Shown: positions 1 to 5,536 of the stretch, piece by piece
How the letters are laid out: each line of letters opens with the position of its first letter
Position numbering within the stretch: position 1 is the first letter of the stretch
Origin: Bacteroidales bacterium
GTDB lineage: Bacteria; Bacteroidota; Bacteroidia; Bacteroidales; WCHB1-69
Length of the DNA stretch: 7,152 nucleotides
Assembly: GCA_024400715.1 (NCBI GenBank)
Contig: JAKSMH010000048.1
Coordinates: forward strand, 1 to 7,152
Direction of reading: 5' to 3'
Notes under the pieces: model-generated
Seen by the model: only the letters and a program-made list of their open reading frames with translations
The model's database searches: none
Told to the model about the DNA's origin: nothing
Made by a program: the position numbers and the translations under genes

Positions 1-361
1 TCCCATTGGTCAAACCGCCCAAAAAGCCATCACTTTGTATGTGAAAGGACAACGACAACAAGTAAAAATCAAAAAAGGTGAAGTAGACTTTGTCTTCCTC
101 AACCGACGCGGTGCACGACTCTCACGGGAAATGATCTTTATGATGATTAAAAAGGCCGCCGAAGATGCTGGCATCACCAAAACCATCAGTCCACATACCT
201 TTAGACACTCGTTCGCCACTCATTTGGTGGAAGGCGGTGCCGACTTGCGCGCCGTTCAGGAAATGCTCGGCCACGAAAGCATTACCACTACCGAGATTTA
301 CACGCATCTTGACCGAGAATACATAAAAAGCATCATAACAGAATTTCATCCAAGAAAATAA
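1..361 (+). CDS. xerD: Tyrosine recombinase XerD-like, C-terminal part (5' end outside window)
   Basis: The open frame runs in from the left edge (first full codon at base 2), so only about the last 119 residues of a protein usually near 300 are present. The TTG at 35 is not a credible start, because the frame is open upstream with family-like sequence. The visible part is the catalytic domain of a tyrosine recombinase: the [11 protein letters not shown] block holds the HxxR pair (fragment residues 65 and 68), LGHES holds the second histidine (91) and EIYTH holds the nucleophilic tyrosine (100). The end ([19 protein letters not shown], then FHPRK) is what I know from Bacteroidota XerD, which with XerC resolves chromosome dimers at dif. 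Assignment to XerD rather than XerC or an island integrase is from pattern memory. It lies 19 nt upstream of the KDQWG-repeat gene. Confidence 0.85.
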   Translation, partial: PIGQTAQKAITLYVKGQRQQVKIKKGEVDFVFLNRRGARLSREMIFMMIKKAAEDAGITKTISPHTFRHSFATHLVEGGADLRAVQEMLGHESITTTEIYTHLDREYIKSIITEFHPRK

Positions 362-380
362 TCATCAAAATATTCATACT

Positions 381-812
381 ATGAAAACAGCAAAGCAAAT
401 CCTTATTCTGCTTATTTTCGCAACAACTTTAATCCCACTGTCGGGCCAAATTACAGTTCAACAAAAAGATCAATGGGGAACAAAATTATATTACATTGAC
501 AATCAAACTATTAGACAGAAAGACCAATGGGGTCAAAAATTGGTTTATTTTGACGGAAAAACCATCCGACACAAAGATCAGTGGGGTGAAAAGCTGTTGT
601 ATATGGACGGCAATACCGTGAGACTGAAAGACCAATGGGGCGAAAAACTACTCTACTTTGATGGCAATAAAATCAGGCAAAAAGACCAGTGGGGAACCGT
701 TTTGTTTTACATTGACGGCAACTATATCCGACAAAAAGACCAATGGGGCGAAAAAATATGGTATTTTGACGGACTGCCCGAAAAATGGGTCATTGCCTGC
801 ATTGTTTTATAG
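381..812 (+). CDS. Small secreted protein with six 18-residue KDQWG repeats
   Basis: A 143-aa protein. Residues 1-22 form a signal peptide (basic MKTAK, hydrophobic core ILILLIFATTLIPL, probable cleavage after LSG before Gln23). The mature part is almost entirely six uninterrupted repeats of exactly 18 residues, from residue 29 to 136. The consensus is KDQWGxKLxYxDGxxIRx, with KDQWG invariant in all six. It ends in a hydrophobic tail, KWVIACIVL. Alternating hydrophobic and polar residues with DG turns suggest a closed all-beta repeat fold. The repeat-plus-tail layout recalls short Bacteroidota exported proteins annotated as '5-fold beta-flower' proteins, but that match is from memory and the WG is not in the classical WG-repeat context. 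No cysteine lipobox is present, so it is probably periplasmic or secreted. It may be co-transcribed with the recombinase gene; I see no own promoter in the 19-nt gap. Function unknown. Confidence 0.8.
   Translation: MKTAKQILILLIFATTLIPLSGQITVQQKDQWGTKLYYIDNQTIRQKDQWGQKLVYFDGKTIRHKDQWGEKLLYMDGNTVRLKDQWGEKLLYFDGNKIRQKDQWGTVLFYIDGNYIRQKDQWGEKIWYFDGLPEKWVIACIVL
465..788 (+). repeat. Six in-frame 54-bp tandem repeats
   Basis: Units start at 465, 519, 573, 627, 681 and 735, each 54 bp with no indels. The KDQWG codons are nearly identical between units (AAAGAYCARTGGGG), while the rest of each unit has diverged. The array therefore looks old and kept by selection on the protein rather than freshly expanded. 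Confidence 0.9.
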
Positions 813-839
813 ACTTTAGCGACTGGCTCCGTAAAACAA
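802..839. terminator. Possible bidirectional terminator between convergent genes
   Basis: The arms ttgtttta (802-809) and taaaacaa (832-839) are perfectly complementary over 8 bp. The 22-nt loop can itself pair AGC with GCT. The structure spans the two convergent stop codons. It is AT-rich with no clean T-run directly after the stem, so this is a weak call. Confidence 0.3.
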
Positions 840-1166
840 ATATTGTTTTTCCTTGTTTTTCCATCCAGCTTCGCTGCGATAATTCGTAAAATACACTTTG
901 ATATCGGCCTCGCTGCGATAGTCGGTAAAGTAGATTTCTTTCTGCGCATCGGAACGATATTCAACAAAATACCACATTCCCCTATTGCCTTCCGCCTCTG
1001 AACGATAATCACATTTATACACAATTAAATCCGCCTCGCTGCGATATTCCGTAACATAAACCTTAACATCTGCTTCGGACTTATAATTGGTGGAATATAC
1101 ACGTTGTGCCGAAAGTGAAAATGCCAAGCACATCAAGACAAACAAAGACAAAAAATACTTTTTCAT
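816..1166 (-). CDS. Small secreted YRSEAD-repeat protein, DUF6150 / 7(1) septoil-knot-like
   Basis: A 116-aa protein from ATG 1166. An in-frame GTG at 1193 would lie at the transcription start predicted from the promoter at 1202-1234, so the ATG is chosen. Residues 1-20 are a signal peptide (MKKYFLSLFVLM core, probable cleavage after SLSA before Gln21). The mature protein consists of repeats starting at residues 28, 41, 54, 70, 83 and 96: Y(K/R)SEADxxVYxT of 13 residues, with one 16-residue unit (54-69, containing GNRGMWYFVE). It closes with AGWKNKEKQYLFY. That pattern, including the Gly/Trp insert in the middle and the AGWxN ending, is what I remember of DUF6150, renamed 7(1) septoil knot. 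Members are predicted, and one was shown, to form a seven-crossing protein knot. Family membership is recalled, not searched, and the biological role is unknown. The stop lies 3 nt from that of the convergent KDQWG gene. Confidence 0.8.
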   Translation of the reverse strand: MKKYFLSLFVLMCLAFSLSAQRVYSTNYKSEADVKVYVTEYRSEADLIVYKCDYRSEAEGNRGMWYFVEYRSDAQKEIYFTDYRSEADIKVYFTNYRSEAGWKNKEKQYLFYGASR

Positions 1167-1201
1167 AAAAAACAATTTTTTATATAGACTCACTTTTCAC
1201 G

Positions 1202-1234
1202 CAAAAGTATAAAACCTATATTGCAACTTGCAAA
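1202..1234 (-). promoter_or_regulatory. Promoter for the YRSEAD-repeat gene
   Basis: Minus-strand -7 box TACTTTTG (1209-1202) and -33 box TTTG (1234-1231) are 21 bp apart, the usual Bacteroidota arrangement. The predicted start of transcription is near 1195, giving a leader of about 30 nt to ATG 1166. The -33 box overlaps two TTGCAA hexamers, at 1221 and 1228. Confidence 0.65.
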
Positions 1235-1247
1235 GTTATAAAAAAAT

Positions 1248-1262
1248 ACGGGATTATCCCGT
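1248..1262. promoter_or_regulatory. 15-bp perfect palindrome, operator candidate
   Basis: ACGGGAT-T-ATCCCGT is a perfect 7-bp inverted repeat with a one-base centre. Ten bases of it (GATTATCCCG) recur at 1326-1335, inside the promoter of the divergent metallo-hydrolase gene. It lies just upstream of the -33 box of the YRSEAD gene. No regulator is encoded nearby, so binding is inference. Confidence 0.4.
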
Positions 1263-1270
1263 TTAATCTT

Positions 1271-1312
1271 GTCGCCATTCCGACGAAGCGTAGCAAAGTC
1301 GGAATCTCTTTG
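1271..1312. repeat. REP-like hairpin repeat
   Basis: ATTCCGAC (1277-1284) and GTCGGAAT (1298-1305) form a perfect 8-bp stem around a 13-nt loop, with flanks GTCGCC and CTCTTTGC. I recall very similar intergenic elements (GTC-CATTCCGACGAAGCGTAG-type, ending GGAATCTC) scattered in many Bacteroidota genomes. The element falls in the divergent promoter region. Confidence 0.55.
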
Positions 1313-1325
1313 CAAGACTTAAAGT

Positions 1326-1353
1326 GATTATCCCGATAAAATATGTATTTTTG
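1326..1353 (+). promoter_or_regulatory. Promoter for the metallo-hydrolase lipoprotein gene
   Basis: The -7 box TATTTTTG (1346-1353) is followed by C, as is typical. No good -33 TTTG is seen. The half-palindrome GATTATCCCG (1326-1335) lies in the spacer, where a bound protein would block transcription. The upstream in-frame ATG at 1343 overlaps the box, which supports ATG 1370 as the real start. Confidence 0.6.
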
Positions 1354-1369
1354 CACAAAACTTTTAGAT

Positions 1370-2206
1370 ATGAAAAAATATGTTTTTATTATTACCGTGA
1401 TTATCATTTGTTTAACAGCTTGTCAATCCAAGACCGACAACACGAGCAACAACGCAGAAAATACGATGGACAGTACCGTCGTCAACGACGAATATCATTT
1501 CAAATTTGATGATTTTGAACTTTGGACATTACAGGACAAGGTCAACACTATGTCGATGGAGCTGTTTGCCGATGCCGATCCTGCCGTGGTTAAAGAATTG
1601 GTTCCCAACGGAGAAGCCGACGCAGCCATCAATGTCTTTTTAGTCAATTGCAATGGGCAGTACATTCTTTTTGATGCTGGCGTAGGAGCTGATAATGGCG
1701 GCATGATGCTGGAAAAGATGCACGAAATTGGCGTAAGCGAAAGCGACATCAAGGCCGTATGCCTCACCCATTTTCATTTTGATCATATTGGTGGTCTGCT
1801 GACAAACGGACAAGCCACTTTCCCCAATGCGGAGCTTTACTTTTCTGAAAAGGAATTATCAGCTTTTCAAAATGATGAAGGGGTGCAAGCCATGTTAACA
1901 GCGTATCAGGATCACACGCACGCCTTTGCCGACAATGCCGTGATTTTAGACGGTGTGACCACCCTTTTCGCGGCCGGTCACACGCCCGGCCACACAATGT
2001 ACCGAATTGGCGATGTGCTGATCATTGGGGATGTGATTCACGCTGCCGCACTACAAATTCCACACCCGGAATTTTGCGCACGGTACGACCAAGACAAGGA
2101 GCAAGCCATCCAAATACGCCAAAACACATATCAGTACATTCAAGACCAGCACCTTATCGTTGCCGGTATGCACTTGCCGAAAAATGGCGTGATAAGCCAG
2201 TGGTAA
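1370..2206 (+). CDS. Metallo-beta-lactamase-fold hydrolase, lipoprotein
   Basis: A 278-aa protein from ATG 1370 (an in-frame ATG at 1343 lies within the promoter). MKKYVFIITVIIICLTAC is a type II signal peptide with lipobox LTAC and lipidated Cys18, so it should be anchored in an envelope membrane; a Ser/Thr/Asn-rich linker follows. The MBL fold shows the zinc motif THFHFDH (His134, His136, Asp138, His139), GHTPGH (His204, His208), GDVIH (Asp221) and GMH (His268), so all expected metal ligands are present. Residues 100-106 (LFDAGVG) are the usual strand-turn before the first metal motif. It resembles the broad class of MBL-fold hydrolases that includes quorum-quenching lactonases, but no substrate can be read from the sequence. 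The C-terminus stops ten residues after His268, shorter than I expect for this class, and repeat remnant A begins immediately downstream, so the last residues may have been replaced. Confidence 0.85.
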   Translation: MKKYVFIITVIIICLTACQSKTDNTSNNAENTMDSTVVNDEYHFKFDDFELWTLQDKVNTMSMELFADADPAVVKELVPNGEADAAINVFLVNCNGQYILFDAGVGADNGGMMLEKMHEIGVSESDIKAVCLTHFHFDHIGGLLTNGQATFPNAELYFSEKELSAFQNDEGVQAMLTAYQDHTHAFADNAVILDGVTTLFAAGHTPGHTMYRIGDVLIIGDVIHAAALQIPHPEFCARYDQDKEQAIQIRQNTYQYIQDQHLIVAGMHLPKNGVISQW

Positions 2207-2207
2207 T

Positions 2208-2272
2208 TTAGAAGGCGGAGAGGGGAAAAGCGCGGCCGTGGGCGTAGAAGATGATGGTGGAGAAGCCGACGA
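2208..2272 (-). pseudogene. Repeat fragment A: internal piece of the PH-like gene
   Basis: On the minus strand this reads VGFSTIIFYAHGRAFPLSAF then stop, aligning with residues 58-78 of the intact protein at 6771-7052. The right end matches up to GAAGCCGACGA. The left part is degraded, and unlike copies B-D it has lost the 3' end of the gene. It starts 2 nt after the stop of the lipoprotein gene and is the left-most copy. Confidence 0.75.
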
Positions 2273-2307
2273 TTCCTTTTCAAAATTGTAGAATATTTAT
2301 TTTTTTA

Positions 2308-2358
2308 CATAGAAAGTTTATTTTTATTCCACTATCTATGCAAAAAATTGTATTTTTG
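2308..2358 (+). promoter_or_regulatory. AbiE promoter with inverted-repeat operator candidate
   Basis: The -7 box TATTTTTG is at 2351-2358, 20 nt before the ATG. Just upstream lie catagaaag (2308-2316) and ctatctatg (2332-2340), an inverted repeat matching at 8 of 9 positions with arm centres 24 bp apart, over the expected -33 region. AbiEi antitoxins are known to autorepress by binding inverted repeats in their own promoter, so this is a natural operator candidate. Confidence 0.5.
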
Positions 2359-2378
2359 CAACTTCTAAACATTTCAGC

Positions 2379-3011
2379 ATGCTTGACATATCTATTGTAA
2401 ATAAAATAAAAAATATTCCTCTTTACAGTGGAGAGATAGTTTCTCTTATAGGAGATTTCAAATCACCGAAAAACAAACTTGCTCGGTTGGAACATAATGG
2501 AGACATTATCAGACTTAAAAAGGGTCTTTATATTCTAAACAGTAACCTATTTGGATATCCGATTTCTCAGCCTCTATGCGCCAATCATATCTATGGACCA
2601 TCTTACCTTTCTTTGCAGTGGGCCTTAGGCTATTATGGTCTTATTCCTGAGCAGGTAAAGGCACTGACCTCAGTGACTTTCAAGCGTAGCCGTATTTTCA
2701 AAAACGCAGTCGGATATTTTTCCTACACCCAAATGCCGGAATCATGGTTTCCAGTCGGCATACAGTCGGCGGAAAGTGACGGTATTACGTTTGCAATCGC
2801 TTCACCAGAAAAGGCATTATGCGATCTTTTGGTTGCGGACATTCACATCTCAGACACTTTGATCGGTCTCCAACGCTATCTGGAAGAAGACATCAGATTT
2901 GACACGGATGCGCTTCGCGATTTTGATGTTTCTATCGTGAAGGAGCTATTGACTGTAGGGCGCAAGAAAAAGATTCTATCTAACCTTATCAAAATAATTG
3001 AAAAATCATGA
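2379..3011 (+). CDS. AbiEi-family antitoxin / transcriptional repressor
   Basis: A 210-aa protein. Residues 1-55 form a winged helix-turn-helix; the recognisable part is LARLEHNGDIIRLKKGLYIL (34-53), ending in the basic wing typical of AbiEi. The central domain has YGPSYLSLQWALGYYGLIPE (72-91) and IASPEKALCDLL (140-151), both characteristic of the family. AbiEi is the antitoxin of type IV AbiE systems: it represses the operon and counteracts the AbiEii nucleotidyltransferase without needing to bind it. The stop overlaps the toxin start by 4 nt (ATGA at 3008-3011), so the pair is translationally coupled. Family assignment is strong; whether this copy gives phage resistance, plasmid stability or neither cannot be read here. 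Confidence 0.88.
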   Translation: MLDISIVNKIKNIPLYSGEIVSLIGDFKSPKNKLARLEHNGDIIRLKKGLYILNSNLFGYPISQPLCANHIYGPSYLSLQWALGYYGLIPEQVKALTSVTFKRSRIFKNAVGYFSYTQMPESWFPVGIQSAESDGITFAIASPEKALCDLLVADIHISDTLIGLQRYLEEDIRFDTDALRDFDVSIVKELLTVGRKKKILSNLIKIIEKS

Positions 3012-3829
3012 CCATTTTCGAAACAATGGTGGAACAATTCCACCCTCAAAACGAGATTCAACGTGTTATGGCTCAACGGGAGTCCATGCAAAATATAGTA
3101 TTAGCCGGTCTGAAACGAAATGGTTTTTTCGAGCATGCGGCCTTTTATGGTGGAACCTGCTTGCGGCTTTTCCATCATCTACCCCGTTTTTCTGAAGATA
3201 TGGATTTCTCTTTACTGCATGTCAATTCTACAATCCACTTAGAAAACTACTTTCAATCCATCACCGATGAATTTAAATACGTTGGACTTCCCGTGGAAAT
3301 TGTGAAAAAAGACAAGAAAATTTTCGGTCGAGTGGAATCCGCTTTTCTCAAGGAAGACACGGAAGCTTATGACATTCGATTTCAAACCCGCAAAACCATA
3401 AAGATCAAGATTGAACTTGACACCAATCCACCGCTACTCTTTTCAACCGAACAGCAATTCGTGCTACAGCCTTTCTCTTTTGGAGTGCGCTGCTTTACTT
3501 TGCCAGATCTGTATGCTGGCAAAATGCATGCCTTAGTTTATCGAAATTGGAAGACACGCGTCAAAGGCCGAGACTGGTATGATTTCGAATGGTATGTACG
3601 CAACAATGTCCCCTTGGATTTCAACCATTTGCAAGAACGGATTCGTGTTTTTAGCAATGAAGTGCTTTCCAAAGAAGATTTTATGCAACAGCTCAGGAAC
3701 CGTTTAGCCAATACCAACATTGATGCTGTGAAGCAAGATGTTGTGGCATTTGTTGACAACACAGACGAGCTCGACATTTGGAGCAACGAATACTTCCTGA
3801 TGCTTGCCGACAGAGTGCGATTTTTGTAA
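3008..3829 (+). CDS. AbiEii/MenA-family nucleotidyltransferase toxin
   Basis: A 273-aa protein with the DNA-polymerase-beta-type nucleotidyltransferase signature: AFYGGTCLRL (45-54, the GGTxLR nucleotide-binding loop), then PRFSEDMDFSLL (59-70) with metal-binding Asp64 and Asp66. KIKIELD (132-138) supplies the probable third acidic residue. KMHAL (172-176) and VKGRDWYDF (185-193) contain the conserved Lys and RD-Y-D motifs seen in AbiEii toxins. Related enzymes such as MenT act by adding nucleotides to tRNA acceptor ends; the target of this one is unknown. All key residues are present and the length is normal, so it should be active. It is encoded directly after its antitoxin, and the stop lies a few bases before repeat fragment B. 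Confidence 0.88.
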   Translation: MTIFETMVEQFHPQNEIQRVMAQRESMQNIVLAGLKRNGFFEHAAFYGGTCLRLFHHLPRFSEDMDFSLLHVNSTIHLENYFQSITDEFKYVGLPVEIVKKDKKIFGRVESAFLKEDTEAYDIRFQTRKTIKIKIELDTNPPLLFSTEQQFVLQPFSFGVRCFTLPDLYAGKMHALVYRNWKTRVKGRDWYDFEWYVRNNVPLDFNHLQERIRVFSNEVLSKEDFMQQLRNRLANTNIDAVKQDVVAFVDNTDELDIWSNEYFLMLADRVRFL

Positions 3830-3832
3830 GAT

Positions 3833-3920
3833 TTTATCTTCCCCCCTCTCCTCCACCAACCGTTTCATCTCCCGCACATCGCGCTGCGGGAAGGCGTGGA
3901 CGGGAATTTCGCGGCCGTAG
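3833..3920 (-). pseudogene. Repeat fragment B: 3' end of the PH-like gene
   Basis: The minus strand reads YGREIPVHAFPQRDVREMKR then LVEERG, aligning with the last 27 or so residues of the 93-aa protein at 6771-7052, with the stop codon lost. Homology breaks at 3920, 6 nt before the ATPase stop codon. Bases 3881-3918 are identical to 5441-5478 in fragment C. Confidence 0.85.
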
Positions 3921-3926
3921 GTTCCC

Positions 3927-5243
3927 TTACTCAGCCATAGTTTGCTGAATGAAAAATCCTACGGCATATAAGGGTATGTTTTCCATCCAACCTTGGTCAA
4001 TATAGGGTTTCATAGAAAAACGCAATCCTCGAAGATGTTCTTCGCCAAACTCATTTTTTACAAACTGCGCCAATGATTTCCCCTTCACGTTTTCTTCCGC
4101 CTTGACCTCAATCGGAACAACTTTATCATTGAGTTGCACCAAAAAATCAATCTCCAATCTTGAATTATCCTTGCTGTAGTAATATACAGGCAACGATGGG
4201 ACATTCGTCAGCTGTTGCAATACATAATTTTCTGAAAACGAGCCTTTGAATTCCTTGAAAACATCGTTAGTTACAAGCATCTGCATAGCTGGAGCATCCG
4301 ATAGTGCGCCAAGAAGGCCGACATCCAGCAGATAGAGTTTAAAGGCATCAATGTCGCGATAAAACTTCAACGGAACTTTTGGACTTGCCGCGCGATATAC
4401 TTTATAGACCAAACCGGCATCCACGAGCCATTGTATGGCGTTCTCCAATTCTCGCGCACGACCACCTTTTTTGACCGCTCCATAAATGAATTTCTTATTC
4501 TCCTTTGACAATTGACTCGGAATGCTGTCCCAAACCAGGCGAATCCGTTGTGTCTCCTTGCCCGCGTGCTTTGCAAAATCGTGATTGTAGTTCGCAATAA
4601 TCTCTTGCTGGATGCGCCGAACTCCGTTCACATCGCCTTGCGTGGTATAGTGCAAGACCGCTTCGGGCATACCGCCCACATAGTAGTATTGACGAAGGTG
4701 TTCCTGCAACTTGACATCCATATCTTTCATCAATTGCCAGTTCAGACGGGACATCTCGTCAGTCAGATAGTCAGCACCTTGCGCCCAGAGGAATTCCTCA
4801 AAGCTCATCGGCAGCAAACGCAAGGTATTGACCTTTCCCACAGGATATGATTCTTCCGGTCTATTCATTACGCCTAACAACGAACCGGCCACTGTGACGT
4901 GCTGTTCAGGTGCATTCTCGCAAAAATATTTCAAACTTTCCAATGCGTGCGGCGCTTCTTGGATTTCGTCAATGAAAATTAGTGTTTTACCAGCTACAAT
5001 ACGTTGCCCACTATAGGCTTCGAATGCCTGCATTATTCGAACCACATTTAAATCCTGTATAAAGAGCCGTTGAACTTCGGGATTGTCGTGACAATTCACG
5101 TACACTAAATTTTCGTATTCGTTTTTGCCGAACTCTTTCAGCAGCCAAGTTTTTCCAACTTGCCGAGCTCCTTCCAAAATCAAAGGTTTTCTATGGGAAT
5201 TGTTTTTCCATTCAATCAAACTGTTATATAACTTTCTCCTCAT
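3927..5243 (-). CDS. AAA+ ATPase with DUF4143 domain
   Basis: A 438-aa protein from ATG 5243. The open frame extends to 5309, but the promoter -7 box at 5268-5275 would lie inside that extension, so the shorter start is chosen. The N-terminal AAA domain has Walker A GARQVGKT (25-32), Walker B TLIFIDEIQ (87-95, acidic pair Asp92-Glu93) and a sensor-like AGSLLG (119-124). YYVGGMPEAV (187-196) is the linker motif typical of these ATPases. The DUF4143 part follows, with GSFSENYV (335-342) and a PD-(D/E)XK-like core (EIDFL, Asp366; PIEVKA, Glu379 and Lys381). This large prokaryotic family is often multicopy and mobile in Bacteroidota, and its function is mostly unknown; an ATP-dependent nuclease- or toxin-like role is only a suggestion. 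All motifs are intact. It is a single-gene module between repeat fragments B and C. Confidence 0.88.
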   Translation of the reverse strand: MRRKLYNSLIEWKNNSHRKPLILEGARQVGKTWLLKEFGKNEYENLVYVNCHDNPEVQRLFIQDLNVVRIMQAFEAYSGQRIVAGKTLIFIDEIQEAPHALESLKYFCENAPEQHVTVAGSLLGVMNRPEESYPVGKVNTLRLLPMSFEEFLWAQGADYLTDEMSRLNWQLMKDMDVKLQEHLRQYYYVGGMPEAVLHYTTQGDVNGVRRIQQEIIANYNHDFAKHAGKETQRIRLVWDSIPSQLSKENKKFIYGAVKKGGRARELENAIQWLVDAGLVYKVYRAASPKVPLKFYRDIDAFKLYLLDVGLLGALSDAPAMQMLVTNDVFKEFKGSFSENYVLQQLTNVPSLPVYYYSKDNSRLEIDFLVQLNDKVVPIEVKAEENVKGKSLAQFVKNEFGEEHLRGLRFSMKPYIDQGWMENIPLYAVGFFIQQTMAE

Positions 5244-5267
5244 CTTTAAAATGCTGTTTTCAGAGTG

Positions 5268-5275
5268 CAAAGATA
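5268..5275 (-). promoter_or_regulatory. -7 box of the ATPase promoter
   Basis: Minus strand TATCTTTG followed by CA. Transcription is predicted to begin around 5262, leaving a leader of about 20 nt before ATG 5243. There is no consensus -33 box at the usual spacing. The nearest TTTG (5310-5307) is about 31 bp away and lies in the first iteron, which suggests the promoter may need an activator or is weak. Confidence 0.55.
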
Positions 5276-5304
5276 CGCAATTTCTTAAATAGGAAAATGA
5301 ATTA

Positions 5305-5403
5305 TCCAAAAAAATGAGCGAATATTATGTTGTATATGCCAATTTTATGAACGAATAACGTTTAAAAATAGCCAAATTTATGAACGAATCAAAATTATTC
5401 TCA
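5305..5403. repeat. Three 33-bp tandem iterons upstream of the ATPase promoter
   Basis: Units begin at 5305, 5338 and 5371, exactly 33 bp apart. The conserved core is gccaaatttatgaacgaat, near-perfect in units 2 and 3 and degenerate in unit 1 (tccaaaaaaatgagcgaat). The other 14 bases of each unit are not conserved. Thirty-three base pairs is about three helical turns, so the cores lie on the same face of the helix. The last unit runs into the left edge of repeat fragment C. Confidence 0.7.
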
Positions 5404-5526
5404 CCCTCTCCTCCACTAACCGCTTCATCTCGCACACCCCGCGCTGCGGGAAGGCGTGGACGGGAATTTCGCGGCCGTGGGCGTAGAAGGTGATAGTGGA
5501 GAAGCCGGCGATGGGCGTGTGGATTT
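5378..5526 (-). pseudogene. Repeat fragment C: 3' half of the PH-like gene, frameshifted
   Basis: The longest remnant. The minus strand reads IHTPIAGFSTITFYAHGREI, then PVHAFPQRGVCEMKRLVEER, matching residues 53 to 92 of the intact protein. A 2-nt deletion near the end puts the original TGA out of frame, so reading continues to TAA at 5380-5378. There is no start codon. Homology also covers about 10 nt beyond the parental stop. The right edge lies about 10 nt from the Fic stop codon. Confidence 0.85.
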
Positions 5527-5536
5527 AATGACCGAA

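Noticed and set aside
1..361. The XerD-like recombinase as the enzyme building the module array
   Set aside because: It matches housekeeping XerD, lies about 1.8 kb from the array behind unrelated genes, and the fragment breakpoints are ragged, unlike site-specific products.
1343..1369. Upstream ATG as start of the hydrolase gene
   Set aside because: It overlaps the -7 box and would place nine odd residues before a clean lipoprotein signal peptide.
3870..3891. Hairpin TCCCGCA-N8-TGCGGGA in fragment B, resembling an integron attC-type fold
   Set aside because: The stem is not kept in D or E and is only a different, shorter stem in C. Coding conservation of the PH-like gene explains the similarity, and no integron integrase is seen.
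4512..4850. 112-residue plus-strand open frame inside the ATPase gene
   Set aside because: It lies antisense within a fully motif-supported gene and shows no promoter or protein-like features; it is a shadow frame.
5305..5403. CRISPR-like repeat and spacer pattern
   Set aside because: Only three units, with cores of about 19 bp and 14-bp linkers, one unit degenerate, and no cas genes. Operator iterons fit better.
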